This document shows positions 1 to 10,984 of a DNA stretch of 64,000 bases, piece by piece (the first letter of the stretch is position 1; each line of letters starts with the position of its first letter). The position numbers and the translations under genes are program-made. A model generated the notes under the pieces. The model ran no database searches, had not been told where the DNA came from, and worked only from the letters and a program-made list of their open reading frames with translations. The DNA comes from Gymnothorax reevesii (lineage: Eukaryota > Chordata > Actinopteri > Anguilliformes > Muraenidae), in contig CM056592.1 of assembly GCA_029721435.1 (NCBI GenBank), positions 38,203,611-38,267,610 on the forward strand, in the 5' to 3' direction.

Positions 1-742
1 ATTATTTTTCTTTATTGACGCGTTTTCCAATTATCGTAATTGGCAACTGAAGACACGGTTTCTCTCCATACGTGATCTAACGAAAATCATGGGGTAAATT
101 CAGTAGAACTGAGAATTGGGGTGGACAAAACATCTGTTTCAAACAACTTTTCGTCCTGACCTGTTCTCAGTCATTTTCATGATTAACAGAAGTTTCACTC
201 CGAGAGCGCTCCTCACTTAACAGGTGCTGCTTGTTCTCCCCAATTACGAAAAAGTCGTTCATCTGGACGCGTTTGCTTAATTTAAATCAACTTTATTGAA
301 AATTACTCTCAGTATTGAGTGAAATAAAGTAGCACTTGGCAGTGAAATAGGCTATAAAAGGCCTGCGGCTCAAGCTATTTCACGTAGATTCAGCAATTCA
401 GCAAATACACGTCCAGATGAATGATTGTCGTCTTACCTAATCGGAGAGAACAAGCAGCACCTGTTAAGTGCGAAGCGCTCTCGGACTGAACCTTTAGTTA
501 ATCATGAAAATGACTGAGAACACGTCAGGACTAATAATTGTTTGAAACAGATGTTTTGTCCACCCCAATTCTCAGTTCTCCTGAATTTACGCCATGATTT
601 CATCGCTGTTAGATTGCATATGGAGAGAAACCGTGTCTTCAGTTGCCAATTACGATAATTGTAAAACGCGTCAATAAATAAAAATAATTGAGAACTAGCC
701 AGGACTACCCTAATTGTCATAAAGGGACGTGTCTGTGCCACC
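1..742. repeat. Long palindromic (foldback) element, cut by window start
   Basis: Bases 1-280 and about 400-690 are near-perfect reverse complements around a centre near 345; for example the stretch read from 664 back matches the first bases of the window. The inner loop holds a second small inverted repeat (GTGAAATAGG / CTATTTCAC). The right end is placed near 742 by comparison with a second copy at 41936-42665, which shares the outer TIR sequence (an AATTAGTCCTGGCTA-like block followed by AACACGTTTTCCAATT). No coding capacity is seen in the arms. The left end lies before the window. Superfamily unknown; a non-autonomous DNA transposon is the likely type. Confidence 0.75.
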
Positions 743-839
743 CCAATTCCCTTTTCTAGCTCTGCCACTGCAGGGTACTGAATGAAAATGACCAAATGTT
801 ATTTCACCGAAAACACTGAGTGCACTTGACAAGGCTTAT

Positions 840-1475
840 GCTGTGGGAAAGACTTTTTAAACCTTAAAAATGCTTATGACACCATGAATCACTACATATG
901 TCTGAGCAAATTTAGTATCTTTAACTTTTCAGAACAAGCAACTGGCTGGATTGCATCATTTCTCAAAAGTAGGCAGCGGCGTGCGAAAAATCGATGAAAA
1001 ATATTCAATCCCTCGATGGTGCAGAATGGGTATTCCACAAAGCTTGAATTTGGGGGGGCTCTGCTTTTCAGTTTATATATAAATTACTTGCCACCATGCT
1101 GCAAAAGGGCTGGTTGCCAAATGTACACTGACGACACAGTCAGCTAAAACCCCAGTGTAGCAACACTGACATTAAATGAGAATCTGAACTGCTTAAGAAT
1201 GATAAGAAAGTACAAGCCCCTAAAGGCAGCTCAGACATTCATGCACGTCATGATATTTACTCATCTATCATACTGTGTTACTGTGTGGCGCCAGGCTTAA
1301 CAGTCAACTGTCAAACCAGTTACATCACTCAACAAACAAGCCCTGATAATAATAGATTAAAAACAAATGAAATGGCACTATTGTATTATTCTGAAAAGTG
1401 CAAGTTGCTCAGCTATGACAGCGTTATCAAATTTTCTTTTCTGAGATTGATTTTTAAATGAGTGGGAAATCTCAC
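840..1475 (+). pseudogene. Decayed LINE reverse transcriptase
   Basis: Translation in mixed frames gives recognisable reverse-transcriptase segments in the right order: a DxxNAYDTMNH-like finger (about 870-900), FSEQATGWIASFLKSRQ (about 930-975), LLFSVYINYLPPCC (about 1060-1100), a catalytic box now reading MYTDDT (about 1117-1140), and a C-terminal MHVMIFTHLSYCVTVW segment (about 1240-1290). Frameshifts and stops interrupt it throughout, so it is dead. It is a non-LTR retrotransposon ORF2 fragment; the exact clade cannot be decided here. It follows the palindromic element with only about 100 bp between. Confidence 0.75.
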
Positions 1476-1734
1476 GCCAGCTGTATTTTGTCCATATGCA
1501 ACAAAAACTAATACCAATGGGGATCAGCAAATGGCAGCTGCAAGGTGTTACTGCACAAAAAAACTTTACTAGAAATTATGAACTTGCCAAAGGCAATACA
1601 TTTTTGAAAATAGCCTACCAATGGAAATAAAAACAGAAACTGATCTGAGAGCATTTGATTCCAGGATTTGGGGATCCCTGGTTTCATGCAACGGTGAAAC
1701 ACTGGCTGAAACATGACCAAAGCTGTGATCACTG

Positions 1735-1872
1735 ATGTCTGATCATGCACTTGTGCAGGCACTCATGCACACAGAAACGGACACACAGATTGAGGAACAC
1801 ACACACATATGTAAACATACATACACACTTGTAAAGGCTACATGGATGCATGCACACGGACATACACATACA
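1735..1872. repeat. Degenerate CA/CATA-rich tract
   Basis: Imperfect CA, CATA and ACAC runs fill this stretch and give spurious open frames on both strands. It is the insertion site of the hAT element that starts at 1873. Confidence 0.7.
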
Positions 1873-2359
1873 CAAGGCTGCTTGGTAATCTGGCGTACAG
1901 TGGGCCAGTGGGCCGACGCACATTTTGGGCTAATGCAATCATGGTCTATGAAATAATATAGATAATTTTGAACGACCGCGCTGGCCTTTAAAACACGGAA
2001 AGTGGCCCATTGGTTTACTTTGTTCCCTGACACATTGGGCTGGCCCAATGAAATCTCTGAGCCCTCCCTCATCAGGCTGATTCAACTGATTTGGTGCTGC
2101 GAGCGTGAAATGCGTGAAATTGAATGCTCAGAATATGAACTTGAATTACAAAATTATGAAATTTAATGGGAAAACCGATATATAAGGGTCAAGTTGAATC
2201 GCTGGGGTAGTTCAACTGTTTTTCTCAATTGGTCATTTGTGTTGTCATGCCTGTACTTGGTTAATTAGATGTCAGATATTGTTGTCTGTGTGCAATGTGT
2301 GTCAACCCCAAAGCCACATGGCCCGCCTACATAGCAAATTCCATTTTAAATTTTTTAGA

Positions 2360-2525
2360 TTATTTTTTGGGATTTTCTCCTTTATTTGACAGTTGTAGAG
2401 TGAAGAGAGACAGGAAAGTTGAGGAGAAGAATGGGGAAGACGTGCAGCATATGACTCGAGCCGGAATCGAACCCAGGTCGCCTTTATGGTGCGCGTGCTT
2501 AGACTGATGTACCAGCGGGGCGCAC
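2360..2525 (-). repeat. tRNA-derived SINE
   Basis: Read on the minus strand from 2525, there is a tRNA-like head with a box-A-like TGGTACATCAGTC and a clear box B (GGTTCGATTCC, at about 2463-2473), followed by a CT-rich body (CTTCCCCATTCTTCTCC) and an A-rich CAAATAAAGGAG tail near 2370-2385. This is the layout of fish tRNA SINEs. It is a SINE and not a tRNA gene: the arms do not fold into a cloverleaf and the A-rich tail is present. Confidence 0.75.
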
Positions 2526-3313
2526 CAGCAAATTACAGTTTAACTGTTAGGACTCTAAATTTGTAGACCAGGCGCAGGCGCAGCGAATGAGGGGGGGATG
2601 GGGGGAGCGCCGCGCCAATGGGGTGTGTCCAGTCGCATGTTGCAATGTCGTGCCCAGTGCAGCCCGGTGCAAGTACTCCTCTGTCCCGCCTCTGTCCCTC
2701 CTGCTGACGCAAGTGGCAAAGAGGGAGGAGAGAAGGCGTGTTTGGTTTTAACACAGCTGAGTCAAATCTTCACCAATCAAATGAGCTCCTCTGCTCACCT
2801 TTAAAATGTTGGAATATAGAAGCCTCTGTCCTATATCTGCATGATGCTTTGATGTTACATTTTACTTTGCTGCTTCAGGCATGTTTTCAGCACCGCTTAC
2901 GTCTATATTAAGCATTACGAATATGACTTAGCTGGCTTGCTAGGGCGTTCACAAATTATTACCATTAACAAACTTGAATGGAATTTCAAAACGAAACTAC
3001 GTCAGATCATTCAAACTTATGAAGTTGGAATGAAATACGACGGTTGCTCATTGGGAAGAGAAACGATGGATAGCATGTTCCTATTATTACAGCCTGTAGC
3101 TGCTTAAAATTTTGGGATTAACATGCATGGACAACAATTCAAGATACGTAACTCAATTATATTCAATATGTGATCTTAACTCAGTACGAGATCATAGCAA
3201 TCAGGCTGTCTTCCTTTCCCCGACTAAAGATGATAAAACCTAAGCAGAGATGCCAAGTCTCACGCATTCGGCATAGGTCTTACGCAATTTTTGCCAGCAG
3301 CCATAACACTCGC

Positions 3314-3803
3314 CAGCTGCCATACCACAATTTGATCTGCTTCAGCTGTGTGGCTGAAGCTAAGCAGGTTTAGGCTTGGTCAGTACTTAAATGGGAGACC
3401 ACTGAGGAAAACCAGGTTGCTGCTGGAAGAGCTGTTGGTGGGCCAGTAGGTGGCAATCTTCCCACTGGTGGAATAAACCCCAATGCCCCAGTGCAGTGAC
3501 GGGGACACTGTACTGAAGGAGATGCCGTCTTTCGGATGAGACGTTAAACCGAGGTCCTGACTCACAGTGGTCATTAAAGATCCTATGACACTCTTCGATA
3601 AGAGTAGGGGGTTCCTTGGTGTCATGGCTAAAGTCCCATCTTGGCTCTTTCGATCTGCCGCCTAATCATCCCCTGATCTAATTGGCTGTGCAATTCCTCT
3701 GTCCCTCCCCACCTATTCCCCCAGGGCTCCCTTGAAAAAGAGATTTCAATCTCAATGGGACTTCCCTGGTTAAATAAGGGGAAAATAAAATAAAATTTTT
3801 AGG
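3314..3803 (+). repeat. 5S-rRNA-derived SINE (SINE3 type)
   Basis: Bases 3316-3412 resemble 5S rRNA, including the internal pol III control region (GAAGCTAAGCAGGTTTAGGC, then GTCAGTACTTAAATGGGAGA). A central body follows with GGATGAGACGTTAAACCGAG, and the 3' end is a LINE-like tail (TCAATGGGACTTCCCTGGTT then AAATAAGGGGAAAATAAAAT). This head, body and tail order is that of the 5S-derived SINEs first described in zebrafish. The 5S part is degenerate, so it is not a functional rRNA gene. It lies inside the composite hAT element. Confidence 0.85.
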
Positions 3804-4313
3804 CTGATTCACCGTAGTCCGTAATTATTCATTGAATGCTTAATGAGATTCTAATGCGGAATTATATTCCTTGTACATTGAAGTTTCCGTTTCACTTGCG
3901 TAAAGATGGACCTCATCACAAGTAACATGGAAAGCGATTATGACTCCGGACTTCCCGTGCTTCTCTTTACTCAGGGATTGGAAATAATGTATGTTTAAGT
4001 GTATCGTTTAAATTGTTTCAATGAAATAAGACCATTTGAAACGTTTTTATGCAATTCCATAGCTTTTAATCCCTCAGTAAAGACAAGCCTGAGAATTCCT
4101 GAGTCATAATCGATTTCCGTGTCATTAGTGGGGAAATCCACCGTAATGCACGTGAAACTGATTAACTCCATGCTCAATGACTTCAATTCCGCGAGTGAAT
4201 TTCTTCAGTGCGCTTTGATTGAATAATTGCTGACTACGGCACAAAAAGGTGAATGCCACTAAGAGGAGAAACTCACGCCTAGTAAGCCATCTCTGCCTAA
4301 ATGACAATAATAG

Positions 4314-4404
4314 TATTAAGCTGCTTGCATACTGGACTCGAAACGAATTTTTCGCACGACAGATTACATTCAAAGTTGCATTGACTTTGATTGAAGGCAG
4401 CTGA
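4314..4404. repeat. Small palindromic MITE, copy 1 of 3
   Basis: Shares AGCTGCTTGCA at one end and GGCAGCT at the other, with an internal CGAAACGAATTTTTCGCAC block and a GCATTGACTTTGA block. The same arrangement recurs at 18103-18212 and 45779-45884. Ends are inverted repeats; no coding capacity. Confidence 0.6.
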
Positions 4405-4455
4405 AGGACACATACCTACATAGCCTACACACACACTCACGCGCCCACATGCACA

Positions 4456-4456
<1 letters not shown>

Positions 4457-4488
<32 letters not shown>
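4457..4488. repeat. (CT)n microsatellite
   Basis: About 16 uninterrupted CT units. Confidence 0.95.
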
Positions 4489-4490
<2 letters not shown>

Positions 4491-5690
4491 AATCTGACAC
4501 CAGGACAATAGATATAGACCCTAAAATGTATGTGCTGATTTAGATAGTGACATTAAATAGTGGTTGCTGTATTTATTTATTGCATTGAAAAGTGCCTGAC
4601 ATTTTGGAAGCCTGCCTGTGAGATTTCGGTGATGTGTGCGCACTGTGTGCCGGTCAGCCAAATTACCACTGCACAGAAAGTAAACAAGGTTGGAGCTGGC
4701 GAGCTCTCTGCACAACTTCAGCAGAGACTTTTGCTACAAAATTGTCACTGAGTCTTGATGACTATGTAACACCTCCCCCTACTACGCCGTGTGGTGGGAA
4801 AAATATCCCAAAAGGTTCTAAAGTCAAAGTATTACTATAATCACAGTTAAACAGAGAAAAGTCAAATCCTTAAATCCGCTACAGGACTGTGGAGCTGAGA
4901 AGAAACATAAACTCATAAATCTGCCAAACAGCAAGATAACAGGGCTGCAAGCCGGCCAACCAAGGCTGGCTAGATGAGCTAATCTTCCGGAATGATCATA
5001 TCGGTCAGCCTGGTCCCACTACCTGAGCATGTGCACCTAAGTGTTCTGGAACCATCCATGACCCAGATAAGTTGCTGAACTTTCGCTGAACCCAAGGTTG
5101 GGGAGGCTCATAAGTGGTCTTCGAGCATCCCTGGAGGCTTCAAATGAATTTTCATTATGATGTAATGGCAAGCTTGTTACTAAGGGAGGAGTGTTGCTAT
5201 CTGACAATGAACCAATCAAAAAGTAATAATGTTGGAGAAGGTGGGAAGAGTCGCGTTTAATCCCACCTAGAGGGACGTGCCAAAAAGGTAATAAATACAA
5301 GGTTTTGGACAGTCAGTGGTCAGTCTGTGTCGGGTGATTGAAGAGGAATGAATGCTATGTGGTTTGTGCAGACCAGGCTGAGTTTTGTACTTCACTTTGA
5401 GCGACTTACAATAAACCCGATCGCATCAGACTCTGGAGAACGTGCCCATTCCTTGAAGGTTAGTTTACAAGGGTTAGGAGAACACTTGGTCCACAAGTAT
5501 TTTCACCCACAGCCGCCACACCCATCTCGGCGCACGTCCGTCCACCAAATTGCCAAAGTAGCTGCGCACGGTGTTGCACCGCACAAAATCACCACTGCGC
5601 GGGCTGCGCCAGACGAAATTACCACTGCGTGGGCTGCGCCACGCTGTGCTGCCCTGCGCTGTGCCAAGAAATTAGAGCCCTTGGTGCCCA
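4489..5690 (+). repeat. Dispersed repeat, copy 1, split by a solo LTR
   Basis: 4489-4789 and 5512-5690 together match one uninterrupted copy on the minus strand at 43170-43640. The shared sequence includes AGTGGTTGCTGTA near the start, AAATTACCACTGCACAGAAA in the middle and a GC-rich stretch of short GCTGCGC repeats ending in CAAGAAATT.GAGCCC. No frame is conserved between the copies, so I treat it as non-coding. The interruption is the LTR at 4790-5511. Confidence 0.8.
4790..5511 (+). mobile_element. Solo LTR, 722 bp, 4-bp TSD GCCG
   Basis: Starts TGTGGTGGGAAA and ends TTTCACCCACA, the TG...CA limits of an LTR with a short inverted terminus. GCCG lies directly before (4786-4789) and after (5512-5515), and the uninterrupted copy of the host repeat at 43170-43640 has the sequence expected of the empty site. 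Orientation is inferred from a TATA-like AATAAATACAAGG near 5290 and a polyadenylation signal AATAAA near 5410. No gag, pol or second LTR is nearby, so it is a solo LTR left by recombination. A 4-bp TSD fits a Gypsy or endogenous-retrovirus type. Confidence 0.8.
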
Positions 5691-6032
5691 CGGATATACT
5701 GAACGGAAGCTGGTCAATATTCTCCGCCACCACTTCTGCTGTACAAAGATGGAAATCAAAAAGCTCATCAGCGAACTGCAAGAAGCAGTAGAAAGAGCAT
5801 CATACAGGATCTGGCCGAAGAGAGACGACCAGACTTAGCTAGAGAGCTAGTAGTTGACACCAGCACCGCAGTAACACCTCCAGACAGACGGGCTGCGCCA
5901 CTTCAGAGGAATAGTTGAGGAAGAAGGGCTGAAACATGCAAAGTGGTTCCTCCTGATGATGGTAAGGTGTCGGATTTGGTCGCGGAGCTGTCAGCAACAA
6001 AAGCACTGCGCAAGTGTATGTCAACTTCTTCT

Positions 6033-6118
6033 TTGTCTTGGTGGGGCAGTGATAAGCGAGAAGGTTTTGGGTTTGAATCCAGCCTGGGGCCTTTCTGTGT
6101 GGAGTTCCAGGGCATGTA
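6033..6118 (+). repeat. SINE fragment (tRNA-like head)
   Basis: Contains a GGTGGGGCAGTGATAAGC box-A region and GGGTTTGAATCC box-B region followed by GGCCTGGGGCC-type sequence and TTTCTGTGTGGAGTT, a block common to a widespread fish SINE. The copy at 58405-58497 has the same blocks. It sits just inside the right end of the hAT element. Confidence 0.6.
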
Positions 6119-6260
6119 GGCTACGACTGAGCTTTATTTTAACTGTTGGTAACAGTGTAGTGCGCTCGTATGGCAGGCCGTCTCGCCGCGATCAGGTTGG
6201 GCCGCCGGGGCCGAAAATGCCAGGGCCGTTTATTTGTCCCAGTCCAGCCCTGCACATACA

Positions 6261-8295
6261 CATAAAATATGCTGCAAAATATGTACTTAAACAAATGAAG
6301 GATTTGGGGGTAAAATAAGACATATTACACACAGGGAAGATCACTTTGATTGCATGAGTATGTCACAATTTATTGGGTATAGTTATGCTTAATTTAACTA
6401 ATTTACACATGGTGATGATATTTTAACCTGTTTAAGCTGAAAAGCCAGACCGGAGATTTTATTGAGAATCTTGGTCAGACAGTCCAGTACAAACGCAGGC
6501 AAGCGGACTGCAGTGCACAAGGGCAAATCCAGAATCGTGATCTAGAACAGTTTGGAGATCCAAAACCAGGAAGTGGGTACGCAAAAAACAGAAGACAAGC
6601 CCAAAGTCAAAAAGGGTTTGGTGTTTAATTGGGTTCCCTTTAAATGCAAATGGATCCATTAATAGTCAGAGGTAATTAGAGTAAAATGATTATTATTAAA
6701 TGTCTTTGTATAGTGGTAGTAAATATACTTTCAATCTATTTGCTAAGGAACAAAATGTTTAAATTTCGTGTATTTATGTTATCTGAGACCAGTGGTGTGA
6801 TGGAGGAGGCCCGCGGGTACATATGCACCTATTTCTGTCTGTCAATTTACAGCATTTCTACTAATCAGCTGTAAAGTATTTGAGATACATGAGAGAGTAT
6901 ATCCACTTTCTTCTTCATGATCTACCGAACAGAGTAAACCCACTGCTCTGCTGACCACTACACCAGAGTCCATGACACTTTTCAGCAGTGGTGGGACGAT
7001 GTTCTCGAAGCTCCACATCAGTGATCTGTAGCATGGGCCGACCTGCAGATACCTGCATACAGTGTATCTTCACTGTGGAGAATCAGGTCCCATTGTAGTA
7101 TTGAGAGGGAATCTCCGTCACATAAACAAGAATCAACCAATAAATGATATTGTTTTCCAAAAACCCGGATACTAATAACCATATAAATTATGGGAAGCAA
7201 ATAATAACTGTCTTCAACTCATATCTAACAGTTACCTTGTACATCAGTATAAATCTGTTATTGGGAAATGTTGTGATTTTTCTTCTGTGTACAACATATG
7301 GAGACAGAAGACATCAATATTTAATTTGAGGCCACAGTGTGCTAAGTTCTGCAGGTACATAAAACTGAGTCGATATTTGGAGCAGTGGTAAACAGTCTCC
7401 CTGAATGACGCTGGTAGTTAGCTGTGCACTTCATTGGATTAAAGTTCCGATGTATGGACTGTCTCTTTTAATACATATAATGCATCAGTCCAAGCTGATG
7501 TCGCGCTGGTCTCCTTATTTTTCGGTACATTAACTGAAATGGCCTTCACAGCCAGTGGGCTGTGGATGAAATTTAGCAGAACAGCCTCATCTTAAATCCA
7601 TAAAAAAGTATTTCACTCCTCTGTAAATCAGAGGCTCCATCCCAAAATACGTAATATTTAATGGCCAAAAGCCTCCTTAGATATAAAATCTGTATCTTGA
7701 CTTTTTCTATTTTTGGCATAGGGGTTATTCAATCGAAATCTGTTGTGTTTTGTTGTGATTTGTGTTAAGTTAGTTTTGAAATTTTTGCTCACGTCTGACT
7801 TTTTTTCAATTAATCTTGAAGGTTAGGTGATCAGATTAATTTGACTCTGTTATAGCTGCTGATTTTAATCCCTCAAAAGGATCTGCATTGGTAGCTTCTC
7901 ATGTGATAAAGTAAAACAACAACATTTAAGGTAATTAGTTTTAGAGAAATGTACAAATCACAAATTGAAAAGAGATAGAAGGTAACCCCCCTTGAAATCT
8001 GCTGACTGCATTTGTACTTTGGATGAAAAACTGTTTTAGATTGAGGCAGAAGTAGCGATAATAATAAGAAGAAGTGGTGCCAAGCACAACAAACCCCGCC
8101 CCTCGCACAAACTTTCACCTACGTGTACGAAATTCTATTCTGGGTCAGTGGCAATCCCTATACCGACTTTGGGGTGAATCTGGCCATTAGTTTTACCACC
8201 AGAGTGTTAACCAACAAACACATTTACACACAAACACAGAAACAAACCAAACCGAAAACAATACCCCTTGCCCCGACCCTTCGGGTGGGGCGGGC
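6261..8295. other. Spacer without recognised genes
   Basis: AT-rich sequence with only short open frames and no recognisable protein. 6450-6650 has a run of short phrases resembling degraded LTR sequence but with no ends. The last 200 bp (8100-8295) are AACA-rich and lead into the TAA tract, which looks like a LINE tail. Confidence 0.5.
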
Positions 8296-8306
8296 TAATG
8301 ATAATT

Positions 8307-8330
8307 ATAATAATAATAATAATAAATAAT
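8307..8330. repeat. (TAA)n tract, possible LINE tail
   Basis: About seven TAA units follow a GC-rich GGGTGGGGCGGGC element and an AACA-rich stretch on the left. The order suggests the 3' end of an unidentified retroelement on the plus strand, but no coding relic precedes it. Confidence 0.5.
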
Positions 8331-8635
8331 GTCACATAAACAGAATAAAAACAGTTTGAGACCGCTCATTTGTCTCTGAGCAGTGTAATGATATCTCAAA
8401 GGCTGGTGCCATCGTTTCCTGTCTTTGCACATTCTGAAAAAGTTAAATTTATACGTAGATGATAATTGGCCACCACATCTTTAGAACTCACTTGTCCTCA
8501 GCCAAGCTGTCTTACACTTGATAAATGCCAGGCAATTATATTTCATGTGAATGAATCAGACAGAAGTTGTTCTGTATTTAAATGTTATGTTTGGTCAAAA
8601 TAACTAAATTCCCGCCCTCTTCATTGAGGCTGTGT

Positions 8636-9010
8636 TTAGTTGTATTTGGAAAGTTGAGATGTTTTTTTTTCTGTGCCTGAGTTAACAGTGTTAAGGCTGG
8701 TTGGCGTCTCAGATGCCATGGGAAACAATGCCTTCTCCCGGCTGAGGTGGAGGCACAGCATCAAAACCGGTGCGGGTTTTCCATGCAGCGTGGAATAGGT
8801 CGGGTTGACTGTTGGGGAAGTGGTTGGCCACAGCAGTGTGAAATCAGCTGCTCCGATACACACTGCTATTGCCTTTTTCTTTGACCAGGTAATGAAGGTG
8901 AACCTGGTCACAGAAACAGGTATTGTAATTGATGATACATTTGTGTTGGTACAACCGCTGATGTAGCCCACAACCAAAGTTATTTTGTCAAACATCCCTT
9001 CTTTCATCAC
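8636..9010 (-). other. Unassigned open frame, 124 codons
   Basis: An open frame from an ATG at 9010 to a stop at 8636. The predicted protein is rich in Thr, Ser and Val with no transmembrane segment, zinc finger or catalytic motif that I recognise. There is no splice, promoter or polyadenylation context to support it as a gene, and it lies between repeat copies. It may be a transposon remnant or a chance open frame. I give no function. Confidence 0.2.
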
Positions 9011-9300
9011 TGATGAGTTCCAGAGTAAAGAGCTCTACAGACACACACACAAAAAAATTGGTTCTCTGATTAAAAAGAGTCTGTCTGGCAGTAAATTTAT
9101 TTTCTTGAAACACTGTGTATGAACATTTTTAGAGTGGGAGGTCTGAATATAAATGGAGCCAGAGAGAAAAGGGCAATCATATATATAAATGCAAAAATGA
9201 AACACATTAGTGGATTTTTCTTCCGAGAAACCCACGGCGATGTAAATGCTGATACAGAGAGGAGTAGAGAATGGAAGGGGGGAATGATTTTAAGTGACAA

Positions 9301-10439
9301 TGTGAGGTTGTTCAAGAACCAGTCGCGAGAATCCAGGATCGTAATGAAAGTGGTTTTATTAAGCGAGGGGGAAAGCCCCCGCAGGGCCGAAGGCAACAGT
9401 ACAAAGTCCACAATCCAAAAATCACAATCCACAGGGGCAGAATCCAAGTCGAAAAACCAGGGCAGCAAACAAAATAATCATAGTCGTGCAGAAAAAGGGC
9501 TCAAAAACAGAGCCAAAAATCCAAAGTCGGATGGTCCAGTCAGAAGAGTAGCATTATGAGTACAAGGCGAAGACGAGAGTAGCACAGGTAAACAAGAGAA
9601 ATGTTCTGACAGGGAACTGCTGAGAGACTCCTGATATACACATACGGGAGGTTACAAGCTAAACAGAACACAGGTGCAGGAAATCAGACTAATTACAAAG
9701 GAGCAAACATGAGGAAGAACCTAATCACATGAAATGGGCAAAAGCCAAAATGCGGACAGGGATCAAGACAGCCTGTAGACAGAACACACAGCTCCGGTTA
9801 GGGAGTTCTAACGTGCACAGATAATGAGAGAAGGACAGAGAGAGCAGGTGTGGAGGATCCACTGAAACGCAGCAAAGAAGATTAGGTAAAGGCAAGAGGT
9901 GGAGACTAGAACAGGGCGAGTGCTGAGAGCTTGTTAATCAATTAGTAAGGTGCAGCTATACAATCCCAAGTGCTCGTTAATAAGAGTATTATATACAATG
10001 TTAGTCTGAGTTCGTAGATTTTCCAAAACAACAAACTGTTAGTATTGGTTAGTAAAATAGCAAAGCAAGGTGAGGGAAGTAAACAAGATGGGAAGGAATG
10101 GTTGAAATTCAGAAACCATTAAACCACCTGAAAGAGTGGCACGCAGTACCGGGGCTGTGAGCAGAAACACAAGAGACCAGACAGGGGGAGACAAAGTGCA
10201 ATGCATGGGTGAAGGCAAAACATGGACCGGAATAATAGCAGCAATATGGGTACTGGCAAAAACGAAAACATGGCAAAACACCACATGAACATATCCAAGT
10301 AACCAAATCACAATACACATAACAATGCAAGGTCAGGCAATGCAGAGATCAGAAACCATATCAGACCGAATGTAAACAAAACATGGCAAACGGATCAGGA
10401 ATCATGAAAAACATGGCGATGCAGAGCAGAGTCATAACA
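9301..10439 (-). mobile_element. Solo LTR, family A copy 1, 5-bp TSD GACAA
   Basis: On the minus strand it runs from TGTTATGACTCTGCTCTGC at 10439 to ...CCTCACA at 9301. GACAA lies on both sides (9296-9300 and 10440-10444), a perfect 5-bp TSD. An AATAAA-type signal is present close to the 3' end (CGCTTAATAAAACCAC, near 9355-9370). Two more copies lie at 16954-18097 and 60022-61138. No internal retrotransposon region is present, so this is a solo LTR. Length and 5-bp TSD fit a Gypsy-type element. The open frames seen across it are not protein genes. Confidence 0.9.
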
Positions 10440-10444
10440 GACAA

Positions 10445-10984
10445 CACAACGCTCCAACTCCTCTGGAGGTTGAACATGCAGAAGAGGGGAGGTTTCTGTC
10501 GGCCAAAGCTCGTTTGGACTATTTCACCATTTTTTTTTTTTTTAATCAACATGCTCTAATCCATGGTGCAGAAAGGAAATAATTTGAGGAAAATAGAAAA
10601 AAAAATTGAATGAAAGTGGCTTTGAGGATTTTTTTTTCTTTGGTGAGGATTTTAACTACACTGAGAACGAGTTTTTAGACCTGAATCATTCAGAATCACA
10701 TCTGGCTTCCCAACATGCTCAGAAGCTACTAGTCGACTCGTGAGCTGGTAATTGTATGAAGAGGGAAGCACGCTGATTCCAGACAACACATGGAGTCCTA
10801 CTGTAGACAGCAGAACATCTTCTTAGCTTGACTTGATGTTATTGTTTCAAACAACATTTTAATATTTTTAAAATACACAAAATTATGGAACTTGGTTTTT
10901 CTGATCATTCATCACTTCTGTGTTATGTTCTAATTAGACATAATTTATGTAAAAGTGCATATTGACATTTTAATTCAGTTTTGA
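10445..10984. other. Spacer
   Basis: AT-rich, with a poly(T) run near 10531-10543. No gene or repeat end recognised. Confidence 0.5.

Larger units (their letters stand above)
1873..6252. mobile_element. Composite hAT-type DNA transposon, 4.4 kb, with 8-bp flanks
   Basis: The left end reads CAAGGCTG and the right end, on the reverse strand, CAGGGCTGGACTGGGACAA, the CAGGGCTGG-type ends of hAT elements. The eight bases before it (1865-1872) and after it (6253-6260) are both CACATACA, matching the 8-bp TSD of the superfamily. The 5' 200 bp are repeated at 57081-57300, so the left end is confirmed by a second copy. Inside lie a tRNA SINE, a 5S SINE, a small MITE, a dispersed repeat with a solo LTR, and a SINE fragment. 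I see no hAT transposase domain. Caution: the left flank is CA-rich, so part of the flank match could be chance. Confidence 0.65.

Noticed and set aside
3316..3412. 5S rRNA gene
   Set aside because: The 5S part is diverged, joined to a SINE body and tail, and lacks a terminator at the normal place.
5348..5791. 147-codon open frame as a gene
   Set aside because: It crosses the LTR end and the dispersed repeat; the other copy of the repeat does not keep the frame.
6890..6990. SINE head on the minus strand (GTGTAGTGGTCAGCAG)
   Set aside because: Only a box-A-like phrase is present, without box B or tail.
9119..9559. 146-codon open frame as a protein gene
   Set aside because: It runs across the end of a solo LTR and is not kept in the other two copies.
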